From assembly GCF_000003605.2 (NCBI RefSeq), contig NW_003135346.1, positions 148,497 through 197,355 on the forward strand: 48,859 nt of DNA, written 5' to 3'. Below the pieces are notes generated by a model. The model ran no database searches. It saw nothing but the letters and a program-made list of their open reading frames with translations, and was not told the DNA's origin. The position numbers and the translations under genes were made by a program. The stretch comes from Saccoglossus kowalevskii (lineage: Eukaryota > Hemichordata > Enteropneusta > Harrimaniidae). Positions within the stretch are counted from its first letter, which is position 1; each line of letters begins with the position of its first letter. Below, in pieces: positions 1 through 10,149 of this stretch.

Positions 1-76
1 TGGACGACACAACATTCGATCACGACGTTATAAAGTAGAAGCGCAAATACACGGTGGTCATGTGATCTAATGATAG

Positions 77-246
<170 letters not shown>

Positions 247-654
247 TTGTCTACGTAATTCCAAAAGTTCAAAAATGGTTGCGCGAAGTGATACATAATC
301 AATTGACTCGAAAGAAAATAATAATTTGTTTTTGTGCATGAAAAAATTTTAAATTTCTATTAAACCCGTGTAAGTGCTCATATTACAGAACGATACACTG
401 TCACGGTATTCATTCACATGTTCGTTTGAGAAAACATTATAAAATATTTGCTTATACAAGCGTTATTGTGATTACTACTAAATTGGAGTTTACATCCAAT
501 GAATCACGTATAAGCACGACTCTGCTAAGTTAAAGCTGCCATCGTCAGCTTAACATGCACTTATTTTGCATGTTTACAGAGTAGAATCATCAGCATAAAA
601 ATATTAGAGTGACTGCGCAGTTTGGAAATTCGTTTACGTACGGAGGCTCCAACG
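247..654. other. Non-coding stretch, AT-rich
   Basis: Unique AT-rich DNA between the microsatellite and the possible terminal exon at 655. I see no gene or structured repeat in it. An acceptor-like CGCAG sits at 616-620, directly before the weak coding candidate. Confidence 0.4.
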
Positions 655-741
655 ATGACCCTGGGGACTGTGACCCCTAGAAGGAACTCCGCACCAATCA
701 GAGACTCTCTGATTACTCTCTGGTTTCGTTTATGCAAATAG
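655..741 (+). CDS. Possible 3'-terminal coding exon fragment
   Basis: An open frame runs from about 616 to a TAG at 739-741. From the ATG at 655 it would encode 28 residues including the protein-like run TPRRNSAPIRDSLITLW. An acceptor-like CGCAG lies at 616-620, and a canonical AATAAA hexamer lies at 784-789, about 43 bases after the stop, which is where a cleavage signal would be expected. No family is recognised and the frame is short, so this could be chance. If real, it is the last exon of a plus-strand gene whose earlier exons are outside the window or beyond the microsatellite. Confidence 0.2.
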   Translation: MTLGTVTPRRNSAPIRDSLITLWFRLCK

Positions 742-783
742 AATTTAAACAATAGTGATAAATTACCAATAATTCTAAATATG

Positions 784-789
784 AATAAA
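784..789 (+). terminator. AATAAA polyadenylation hexamer (candidate)
   Basis: Canonical hexamer 43 bases downstream of the stop of the possible terminal exon at 655-741. It is only meaningful if that exon is real, since AATAAA is frequent in this AT-rich DNA. Confidence 0.2.
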
Positions 790-3011
790 ATACCGCCCTA
801 CAAGGACGGTACTCGAAGTTTTCAGTTACTTCAATGAGTTTTACGAAAATTGACAATGTTATTCCCAATAGTCGGTGAGGGCGCACTTCACTTCCCCCAG
901 AAGCACTTTGGACATGTAGTTAACCATAATCCCTCTACACTATGATTATAGTTTAACGTAACCCTTATATGACCAAAAATGGAGAAAAATTATTTTACAG
1001 TACATATCAAATGTTTTACACTTTAACCACAGTCATTTTGCTTTAACGGAGTTCAAATCCATTTGTACTGTCTACCAAATCTAACCAAATCGCATGTACG
1101 AGCATGTAAAACGCACACTGACGTGTATCAGTGTATCCAGAGACGCCATTACATTGTCTGACAGTTTTCAAATCAACTGCTGTTCAGAAATATGAGAGTC
1201 ATGATGTCAAATTTATGCGTCAATTTCATAATTCTTAGTGATATTGAGAACTACAAGTATCACATGTATATCCTTGTATACAATCTACATTATCCTCTGT
1301 TGTTTTCGGGGTTGTTTTTAAGGTTTTGATTTGATTAGGGCTGTTGGTCATGACTATAATATTGATGATGTCCTCGCTTTCATGACCACCATCCCTTGGG
1401 CAGGCAACAAATCGTGATATTACGCTCATCAGCATGTGTTATTATTTAAATATACACTAAGATTAAACCACCTTTTTCGAATGTCAAAACCAAGTGAGAG
1501 TAACAGTTTTCAATATTATGACGTAAAACGATGTCGTGAACACATCACTTTTGATGTTTCATTAAAATTTACACCTCTCTTGTCACGACATGGTCGACCG
1601 TGCTAGTCCCGCGACAATGGTCGGCAAGGTACCGCAGGCACCTAACCATATGAGGGCGGATATATGAAACCGTTGATATGCACCAAACCACTACCAAACA
1701 GCAGCACCGAACAGCGCCACCAATCGGTCATATTCTAATACAGAAAATACATACAAATACACCTTCCTAGAAGGTGGCTTTATTATTATTATTATTATTA
1801 TTTTTTTGCTTGTTTGTTTGTTTTTCAAGAAGAAGCCTGATATTAACCACTTCTTAAATCAATGACAAAAAGGAGGAAAAAATCACGACTGGAGTAAAAT
1901 TTCTAGATTTGACCACAACGCCGACAAAGATCGCAATAAACACACAACTCGTACGAAGGAGACTTTATTATGATTCATGACGCATGTTTCTGTATCATTG
2001 CGTGTTGTAATAGACACGATTGAACTAACTTATAAACATTTAAGTATTTACATAGGTTATCGTCATATTCATCTGGGAGGGTTGCAAATTACAGGACTGA
2101 ATTCTGGGAAATATGGTGTCCTGACTCTTCAGAGACTGGTTCACACTCATTTTAAGAAAACACTAGTGTCACTGTCACTATCAGCCTCAGGTCATTTATA
2201 AGATATATTAAGCCCATTAGAAAAAACACCACACAAAAACAATTTGCCGTACTTCTTCGATGAACTATTTTCACCTAGATTAGCAAGTTACCCTCAGTTG
2301 TGACGCATTGTTGCGTTGTCTGTGCATAGTAGATGGGTTCGATTGTGTATTTATATCAAAGTCAACGTCAAGGGAAAGCTAGACAGGCACTTCAAAACAA
2401 TCTCTCTGGCACATGAATCAGTTCCGAACGGAGTCAGGTGGCGATACAAGCACTCAGCCAACAATTATGCCATCACATACTCAGCTGATCGAACATTGCG
2501 ATAGCTCTTTTTCGTTCAACACCCGTCTCTCGGCTGATTGTTTTCAGATTAAATCTTCCTATTATCCTTACTAGTAACGTAACACCGTCAACACCTGCTG
2601 ACATACCAGACAGGACAAGAGAGATACACATAACATTTTTTAATAATTCATCCTTCGTCCTCGCCAGGGACGGATGTAGAATATTCGGTTAAGAGGGGGG
2701 ATCTTGACGTCAATGCATTGTGGGATACATATGTGCAATTGCGATAGTTTGGAGGGCGCCCTTCGCCCCCCGACAATTTGTATTGGTTGGTTTCCGCCTC
2801 AAGTGTCATGGCACACCAAGCCACAAGAGGCCGCTAACTAGTAATAGTTACGGCCTTCCGATTGATCCATCAAGTTCTCATTCTTTGTTCTCGCGGTAGT
2901 TCTGTATACAAAGCAGGGTCTTTCTTTTATTCTCCTGAATTTAAAACTGTTTCTCTTATTACACAAATAGCGAGAAGCAACAAAACCGTCTCAAATACTA
3001 GGAGGATGTCT
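790..3011. other. Intergenic DNA without recognisable genes
   Basis: No convincing gene. A simple (TTA)n/(TTTG)n tract lies near 1780-1830. A somewhat more GC-rich part around 2680-2900 contains a GCATTGTGGGATAC motif resembling the ZNF143-type promoter element, without an associated reading frame. Short frames here have no recognisable content. Confidence 0.4.
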
Positions 3012-3239
3012 AAGCATGCAGTGTGAATGGGCATGGTTTTATCGCAGTATCACAGACACGTTTACGCAGAACGGAACTTGGAATGTTTTCGAATTACGTC
3101 ACTTAGTCACGTGTATTTCGGCCGGAAGCATGCAGTGTGAATGGGCATGGTTTTATCGCAGTATCACAGACACGTTTACGCAGAACGGAACTTGGAATGT
3201 TTTCGAATTACGTCACTTAGTCACGTGTATTTCGGCCGG
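3012..3239. repeat. Exact 2 x 114-base tandem duplication
   Basis: Copy 1 is 3012-3125 and copy 2 is 3126-3239. They read identically from AAGCATGCAG to ATTTCGGCCGG, with no substitution seen. Because 114 is a multiple of three, a plus-strand frame stays open across both copies (3016-3312), but its translation looks like no known protein. The identity implies a very recent duplication or an assembly artefact. Confidence 0.95.
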
Positions 3240-3585
3240 AATCCCGGCCCAGCGGAACAATGTGGCGATTACTAGTTATCCGTTTTCTGTTTACCATTCG
3301 CAAGCGAAATAATGGTAGAATGCGATTCGAGAATACCACTAGTATGTCCACACTCTTTCATAGTCTCTGTTAAGAGGACGATACGAATACGTACATGTGT
3401 GGTGTAAATGTATTAAACGCGCATTCCCCATAATCATGAACACATATCTAGATAGATTTTCAAGTGTAGTATGTATACATAACTGTGTTGTCTTGGTAAC
3501 GAATATAAAACACATATGTCAGGGAGTAACTGTCATTTCTCTGTTATGGTATCACTATATTTATCCGAATTGTGGCGTCTTGTGA

Positions 3586-3789
3586 TTAGCTTGTCTGGCT
3601 ATCAGCAGAAACGACACAGCTAATCATACAAACGTGTCGTGGGTGGCCAACGTGTTCAATCGGCGGGGCATAAATTGTACGTTGGCTGTTACGATTCTCG
3701 GGAAACATTGCCGTTTCCGCAAAGTCTAGGATCACCGTGTGTTTGTTGGGGCTTCTCTGGAACAAACTAGACTCTCTGGGACGGGACAT
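3586..3789 (-). CDS. Small hypothetical ORF, 67 codons
   Basis: A true ATG (3787-3789) opens a 67-residue frame ending at a TAA. Its composition is more protein-like than most short frames here: it is rich in Arg, Ser, Pro and Asn, with little low-complexity sequence. No domain or family is recognised. A TATA-like ATGTATATAGC lies about 20 bases upstream of the ATG on the same strand. It could be a single-exon small gene, an exon of a larger gene, or chance; no transcript-level signal such as AATAAA follows it closely. Confidence 0.17.
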   Translation of the reverse strand: MSRPRESSLFQRSPNKHTVILDFAETAMFPENRNSQRTIYAPPIEHVGHPRHVCMISCVVSADSQTS

Positions 3790-3907
3790 AATTCAGTTGC
3801 TATATACATATCATCTCTTCCGTAAATAAATTCAAAATTCGAATTTGACATCTCCAGATAGAAACAAGTACATCGACGTAAGTAAATATCTTCTATAAGT
3901 AAAGCCT

Positions 3908-3934
3908 GAATGAATGAATGAATGAATGAATGAG
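3908..3934. repeat. (GAAT)n short microsatellite
   Basis: About six consecutive GAAT/ATGA units. A short, simple tract with nothing else of note. Confidence 0.85.
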
Positions 3935-4062
3935 GTAAGATTGATTACATTCCCAAATATTACAATTGTAAATAAAACAAATCCGAAGTTCAAGTTGAGC
4001 ATGCAGACGTTGAAAATTAAAATATTCCAGACCCATGCTTCGTGGGAGATGATGAGTTATTC

Positions 4063-4188
4063 AAGTAACGGACATCGAGTTACGGACATCGAGTTACGCT
4101 CACCGAGTTACGAGCACATCAAGTTACAAAAATGACAACGCTTATATTTTAGAAACCACGCTCATTTTTGAGAAACCACGCCCATTGT
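4063..4188 (+). repeat. Partial copy of the foldback element arm
   Basis: This stretch starts with tandem variants of CGAGTTACGGACAT and continues through 'ACAAAAATG...GAAACCACGC' segments. It matches the outer part of the left arm of the foldback element at 5090-5456, in the same orientation. The similarity stops near 4188, so this is a truncated or decayed relative without an opposing arm nearby. Confidence 0.8.
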
Positions 4189-4537
4189 TTTCAGAATTTC
4201 AAATTGAAATTTCTTATCTCAACATGCGACTGTATTGTAGTTGATCCAATTTTGCTTTTATGTAGAAAATTTATCTTCGGTGGTATTTGCATTCATGCAA
4301 AACGTTCCAGACGTCGTACAGCGCGCGCTCGATTTCCAATGTATTTCAAAAAGCTTTGTGTGCATAACATGGGACCAATATAGAACGTGGAGCGACGAAA
4401 ATGGCACTTTAAATTGGTGTTTACAATACGCAATTGTTCTTTCTTATCATCTGCCGGTACTATTTTGAGGCCTTAAAGATGAAGTATGGTCGACGATACG
4501 TAATTAATCATAATATTGATTATTGATTTGATTACAT

Positions 4538-4837
4538 TTGATTGTGATTTATCGTAAACTTGTGTTGTTGTTGTTGTTTTTTCAAGTTCAATTTTTATCT
4601 GACAATTTTAATTTACGACAAATCATGCCAGGGAGCAAAAGTGTTCGCCAACATATCAAAAAAACAACAACATCTGTAAGATGTGTGGAGGAATTTGAGA
4701 AGCATAAGCACGCGAAGCTGAAAAGCCGCCAAGTACACCATGTTCAACGTGGACAAGATATAGCCGTTGTTACGCAGAATGTGAACGTAATATTACTACT
4801 AACAGCGTCATTCCCAGTTTTCAAATGGGCAACTTAA
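4538..4837 (+). other. Unassigned open frame between foldback copies
   Basis: A 99-codon frame with an alternative (non-ATG) first codon lies between the two foldback-related sequences. It has a hydrophobic start and a basic middle but no recognisable domain. It is probably spurious and is recorded only because it is one of the longer plus-strand frames in a gene-free stretch. Confidence 0.12.
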
Positions 4838-5089
4838 CCCACTTGCAGACTTAAAAACATTACGGAAATTGATATTGATTTAATTCATTAACACTATTCT
4901 AACTAGACTACCAATTACGTTACGCTGCGAAATTACTTGTAAATCTAGCGTCAGACCAAGGTGAAACGCTCCTTAACCATTTTCCGTTCACCGCGAGATC
5001 TCACGTCATCCGCGTGAAATCGAACGTAAAGCTGGACAAACAAAGGTCATACCGTCGTAGTGGCGTCAAAACAGAGATGCTGAATTGTT

Positions 5090-5456
5090 CGAGTTACGGA
5101 CATCGAGTTACAAACATCGAGTTACAAAAATAGCCACGCCCATATCTCAGGAACCACGCCCACTTTTGCGAAACCACGCCTAAATTGTTAACCGAAGTTA
5201 CGGGCAACATATATTTGTTTGTTTTGTTTAACGTTCAAATTAAGTAAATAAAATTTTAAATATCAGTTAAATGAACTTCGAATTACGGAAAATATACAAC
5301 GTTAAACAAAACAAAAAAATATGTTGCCCGTACTTAGTAACTTGAAGTTTTGTTAATTAACTGTTAATTACAATTTGGGTGTGGTTTCGCAAAAGTGGGC
5401 GTGGTTTCTAAAATGTTTTTGTAACTCAATGTTCGTAACTCGATGTCCGTAACTCG
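5090..5456. mobile_element. Foldback (long terminal inverted repeat) element
   Basis: Left arm about 5090-5238, right arm about 5289-5456. The reverse complement of the right arm reproduces the left: the outer CGAGTTACGGACAT units, then 'GAAACCACGCCCACTTTTG', then 'ACGGGCAACATAT' and 'TTGTTTTGTTTAACGTT'. The outer part of each arm is itself made of two to three 14-15-base repeats. The loop is about 50 bases, AT-rich and non-coding. This architecture fits a foldback or hairpin MITE, mobilised in trans if at all. I could not define a clean target-site duplication; the flanks AATTGT and CAAATT are themselves inverted, so the true ends may lie slightly further out. Confidence 0.85.
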
Positions 5457-5459
5457 ACA

Positions 5460-6748
5460 AATTGAGTATCTCGTCAAAACATCGGGAATTTGACACATTT
5501 CAGTTGATGATGGTCATTCTTGATGAAGTAAAGGTACGGTGTCTGAACACCATACCCCCCCCCCCCCAACGATCGAAAATAAGCTATACAAAAGAAGTTC
5601 AAGTTCAAAATCAAATCATTCGGTTTTTGCGGCAGACGTTTGGTCTTCGTTTTTCGCACATTACGCGAGATATCGCACTGAACAGAAAATCACATAATGT
5701 AGTGACTCTGAGCTTAAGAAAGCACATGGACGGGATGTGTCATCTACTAGGCAAGCTCTTTGAAACTAATACGTAAATATGGTCAACTTATTTAAACAAT
5801 AATGGCAGTGACACGCATGCGTATTATCACTCATCACGTAAGCGGATATAACTAAAAAAAGATTTCGTCATTATACCAAGTGGGAGGAAAAACAATCTAG
5901 AACACATGATACTATTTCACAATGTTTAATTTTCAGCTAAATCCTCGTTCTAGGAGCAAAGCAAATATGCATGGAAGGAAATGAGTGGACTCTTCTGCTT
6001 CCATGCAAATTCATACAAGAATAGCGGTAATAATGTAAATTAGGTTCAATTAAATTAAATTAAATTAAAACTGTCTTCATTTTCGCTCGTCTAATTTGTA
6101 TTTGATATTTTCAGTCGCGGATACGACAACTACATCTTCGGACATTGTTTCAGATCTGTGTCAAAGGTGGACATTAATGTTCCTATTCCTGACTTTCAAG
6201 TTCTATTCACTTTCTTGATTTTAAAAATCATTGGAAGAAACGGGACCGTGACGCAACCCGGTTTAACAGCATGGCACATGGTTGCTGCACTTGGCCTAAC
6301 TTTGTGATTACTGTTTTGTTTTCACTGATGCTATCCGTGACATAGAAACAGTATCGGACATCTCGTCTGAGTTATAAACTAAAGTAATCTACACCGTCCA
6401 CACGTTTCTAAGCAACGAGCTGGCGCCCCCGCGAGCTGTATACTCGTAATATGACATACCACTGTACTACGAGGAGCACTGCTTATGACATTTCGAATAA
6501 TTACCATCTCAGCATTTGTCGAATTGTCAAATTAGAACGGACGGACTGGAATAATTACTAATAACGTTCAATTAAATATTTGGTAAATGTCACTTTGAAT
6601 TTTGTAATTTTTTTTAAATATATTATCGTAGTTTCTATAACGGCGGATGCTACCACCTCGAATATTCGCTGACAACGCCAGTTTCATTTCGTTAGACCTC
6701 GTTGAAAACCCAGTAGTTATGTACGTTATTATACAAGCTATTTTGTCC
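5460..6748. other. Intergenic DNA downstream of the 6749-8315 gene
   Basis: Contains a poly-C run near 5556-5568 and a (AATTA)n tract near 6050-6068. This is where the 3' UTR of the minus-strand gene should lie. I see no canonical AATAAA on the minus strand close to the stop; the nearest candidate is a weak AATATA variant near 6617-6622. Confidence 0.4.
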
Positions 6749-8315
6749 CTATGTCGCTGTTGGCATGAACACTTCAATTTTAGTTCTGGGTTCTGGGCTC
6801 TGAGTGCCGAAATCCTTTGAGTCTTCGCGGTGTTTACAAGTGCATTTTGGCTCGTCCATTTCTGTTGGCTCCAACATTAAGTTGTATTTGTTAAAATCAA
6901 GTGTCGGGGTGTTCGCCGGTGTGTTGCACAGCCGATTTTGTTCCGAATCGAGCAGATACGAATTTTGACGACTGATGCCCGAGTTCTGACGTAATACCAG
7001 CCTCGGCGTTTTGTGAGTCTGTGAATAAAGTAACTCGGAGTCTTCTGAAGATTTGTCGAATGGTGAAAGGGTCTGCACGCTAACACTTTGTTCGCCTTGT
7101 GTCTCGGCTTGCGCGTGTACATTTTTGGTCGATTTATTCTTACTGCTGTTATTGTTATCGTATTTAAAATGACTTCCAGTGTACCTGTTCGTTACTACTG
7201 TGTCACGGTCACCCTGCAGGTGGAACTCATACAGAGAGACATTCGCACCCCTGTGTTGATGTGGCAGCACAGATACAGCCTTGCTCTGGATTTCTAGCGT
7301 GTCGGACGCTGTTGAAGATTTCCGGGACGACGTGACATCGGTTATTGGACGCGGCGATTTGCACAAATGTTTCAAGTCGACGTGTCTGTCATCCAATCCA
7401 AACACCTCTTTCTCATCTGATACTGGGGATGCCAGCAACGGTAATCTTTGACAAGGTTTCTTACTGGTCGATCGACCATCGGTTCCTCGCTCGATAAGTC
7501 CATTTTTGTTCCGTTGACAGCCGAGTATTCTATCGCCATTACTGCTACGTCGGAACTGTCCGCCTGAATATGACTTGAAGTCAATGGCGCTCGTCGAAGA
7601 GCTTCGTTTAGGATCAGTGACGTGAAAATCTTTGCGGCTGTGCTCCCTGGCGCTGAGCGTCCCTTTAATGTGCAGTTGTTTCATCACGTTGGACATGTTT
7701 ATTTTGTCAGGGTCAACTGTTTTTTTATGATATGTCGACTGTTTCAACTGTTGTTGTTTCAAATTCTGTTCCCCTGGAGTCGGCGATGTCATCGATTTCC
7801 AAAACCCGTTACGCGTGCCGTGTTTTTTAGTAGCCCCGGTAAACTGACCCTGTTTCCAGCCGCAATCAAGTTTAAGTTCATTTGTACTTTTTCGTTGGTG
7901 GTCCCATGAGGGTTTCTGCAGCTTCGGTGCGTCCTTCCAAGCCTGTCTATGGTGTACGCGTTGGTGCACCTTCCCCCTGTGTTGCGATTTGTATTGCAAG
8001 AAATGTTCCATTTCCCGTCTAAGCTGAAGCTTAGTCACCACATCCTCGAACTGCGGTGCCCCCTTTGTGGCGTGGTTATGATGGCGCGTCACAGCCAACG
8101 TCGGGTATGATCGCTCCGTATTCATGCTACTGGTACTGGGAGCGCTTTCGCAACAAATTTCACAGCTAGGTGAGCAATACTGGAGTATATCCCGCGGTGT
8201 AGCTGAAGCCGGCAGTGATTTCGCCGATTCTGGTCGTAACCTTGTTATTAGCAATGGCTGTTCATAGACCACCACGGGAGATATCCCAAGCACGTCTGTC
8301 ATAATCTCCACGTGT
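6749..8315 (-). CDS. Large last coding exon of an unknown disordered protein
   Basis: Uninterrupted frame of about 520 codons ending at TAG (6749-6751). A clear splice acceptor (TTTTTTACATGTTACAG) places the exon start at 8315, so the GTG at 8311 is not a start codon. The first in-frame ATG is at 8300-8302; translation begins there, giving 517 residues, or in an upstream exon. The protein is rich in Ser, Lys, Gln, Thr and His and looks intrinsically disordered. It has a cysteine cluster near residues 42-52 (YCSPSCEICC), a Gln-rich run mid-protein, Thr-Pro sites (NTPANTPTLD) near the end, a second short Cys motif (CTCKH), and the C-terminus KIEVFMPTAT. The tail resembles a short linear motif. 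I recognise no catalytic or folded domain and cannot assign a family. Such a long frame in about 36% GC DNA, plus the splice signals, makes it a real gene. Confidence 0.88.
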
Positions 8316-8374
8316 CTGTAACATGTAAAAAAGAGTAAACCTGTTAGTAACTGTACTGCTTTTGGATGACTTAC
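8316..8374 (-). other. 59-base spliceosomal intron
   Basis: Read on the minus strand, it starts with GTAAGTC and contains TTACTAACAG, a perfect TACTAAC branch-point motif. A pyrimidine tract (CTCTTTTTTAC) follows, and it ends in ACAG. The donor leaves the upstream frame in phase 2 and the acceptor exon starts with the third base of a codon, so the frame is kept. At 59 bases it is close to the practical minimum for animal introns, while the other introns seen here are 323 bases or longer. Confidence 0.78.
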
Positions 8375-8500
8375 ACCTGCACTTGAATCAGAACGATGTA
8401 CACAGCTGCGTTCCGGTTAGGTGAGCGTGAGACAGTAACGGGCAGACCGTCGTAAAGGGAGCCGGTGCGTTGAACTTTAACGCAAAGGTTGTCCGTTTAC
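8375..8500 (-). CDS. Upstream exon (5' end uncertain) of the 6749-8315 gene
   Basis: The frame that joins in phase to the next exon is open from just after in-frame stops near 8501 down to the donor at 8374. It has a protein-like translation including SRSPNRNAAVYIVLIQVQV across the splice. It contains no ATG. Either the exon begins at an internal acceptor (AAAG near 8472, or GCAG near 8406, which would give a 31-base exon), or it is 5' UTR and translation starts at 8302. The donor end at 8375 is well supported; the left limit is not. Confidence 0.5.
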
Positions 8501-8501
8501 T

Positions 8502-9974
8502 AGTCAAATTTGATAATAATTACTGAGGTCAATAGTACGACATATGAACATACATCATGATGGTTGCTGTGTATTGACTTCATGGACTAGGTTACAGCAC
8601 GAGTGGCCACTACCGGGCGATCCCATTATTAACAGAGGGGGAGGAAACATACATTATTAAGTTGATGTGAATAATGTTGTTGATCAGCTAAAGTGATCAA
8701 TTAAAACCAACGGGTAGTATGGTGTGGCACGTAACACAATGTGTTGTTTCACAGTGCGATTTGAAATGGAAATGCTATTAATTCGCGATATACTCAGTCT
8801 CGTAAGCGAAACGTGCAGTGGAATGTATTCGATGTATAAAGTACAGTCGCGGGGTGTTTTACATTTGTATACGGAAGCGTGCCTATTTCGAATATGACTG
8901 TATTTTATCGAAATATTTCGTATGCAACAGCGTTTGGATCATCTTCATCGTTATTAACTATTAGTATGTTATTCAGCGTGAATAAGCAGCATACGTGTAC
9001 GATTAATTTACGCTTTGAAATCTTCATTTTTCTTTAATTTCATGTAACGCCCCGGGAAACCCCCGGCCTGCTCGTCGTTATCGTTTACGCGTTCTCTTCA
9101 GGGAAAATACATTTCTCATTACGAAACCTACTCACTTCTTTAAAAAGGAAAAATATGTTAATGTAAATTTTAAATCGTCGATTTAATAACATTAATCTGT
9201 CGGGTTTTAAATTAAAAATGAAGTCAGAAAAATAGCAAATGTTCGATCAGTTCGTGCGTTATAAAATCTAGGTGTATGTGTATTTGAAGCACGCTACTAC
9301 TGTAAAATATATTTTACTGGAATTAATTTTCACTGAAAAGGAGATTTTGGGGGTGTTTTGTATGAAATTTATTTTCAGTGATTTTTTGTCGAGTTGAATG
9401 TAAAATATAGGAAAAAAGATACATGTATATTCAATGGATTTTATTTTCACTGAATCATTCCTTCAGCGAAAATGGCGAAAAATAATTACAAGCGAAAATA
9501 AAGTATTCCACAGTATCTTTCACATGATACGTCATCGGGCACAGTTTTGTATTGTGTACTATATACATGGCACTGTCATCGACCAAATGTGTTGATTATG
9601 ATTACTCATAACTCGGGACGATTTTAAACCTTTAACTTGATAACTTGACACGGCGAGTTGACAAACACACACCTGTTGATCCGAACCCACTGATGAAATA
9701 AAAAAAAAACTTCCAAAACAACAAGCACATTAAAAATACGCGCACATTCTAAAGCATAAAAATGACCGTGCGTACCGAATTTTCAGTGAGAGCATTGTTT
9801 TGAGATGATTGTACTATTCCGTTTTTTTTCAGCGTGCATACATATTGAAATGATAGTATCGTTTTATAAATGCATACACATTATGAACCATTAACAATTA
9901 CATACTCATAACTATACGTATACATCAAAATACTCGAATGTTTGACAGAAATATTCGTCGATTTCCAATATGAT
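8502..9974. other. Gene-free DNA upstream of the 6749-8315 gene
   Basis: Expected to hold promoter or first introns of the minus-strand gene. I could not identify further exons, a TATA box or a CpG-rich promoter with confidence. The composition is AT-rich, with several A/T homopolymers. Confidence 0.35.
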
Positions 9975-10149
9975 TTAAAGCGGGGGAGGCGTCACCTGTG
10001 TATGCGTCAGGTGGCCATAGCGTGTCATTGCTTACAGACAAGCGTGTACCTATCTATATACATGAGCCTTTGCATTTTTATCGTGTGTTGTTATCGTCGC
10101 TTGGGACTCAATTCCCGCGCGTGCGCAGGTGACGACCCTCCCGCTTTAA
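9975..10149. mobile_element. TTAA-bounded MITE, family B, 175 bases
   Basis: Starts TTAAAGCGGGGGAGGCGTCA and ends ...GTGACGACCCTCCCGCTTTAA. The inverted ends agree over about 24 bases with few mismatches, and TTAA lies at both edges. The interior is non-coding and shared with 15479-15622 ('GGCCATAGCGTGTC', 'GTTGTTATCGTCGCTTGGGA'). TTAA ends suggest mobilisation by a piggyBac-type or other TTAA-targeting transposase encoded elsewhere. Confidence 0.85.

Noticed and set aside
2281-2350. A-box-like TAGCAAGTTA and B-box-like GGGTTCGATTG, considered as a tRNA or SINE head
   Set aside because: No cloverleaf can be formed, the acceptor stems do not pair, and no SINE body or A-rich tail follows.
3016-3312. 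98-codon frame across the 114-base tandem duplication
   Set aside because: Open only because the repeat length is a multiple of three; no protein resemblance or splice context.
7088-7909. Plus- and minus-strand frames inside the 6749-8315 exon
   Set aside because: Shadows of the long minus-strand coding exon in other frames.
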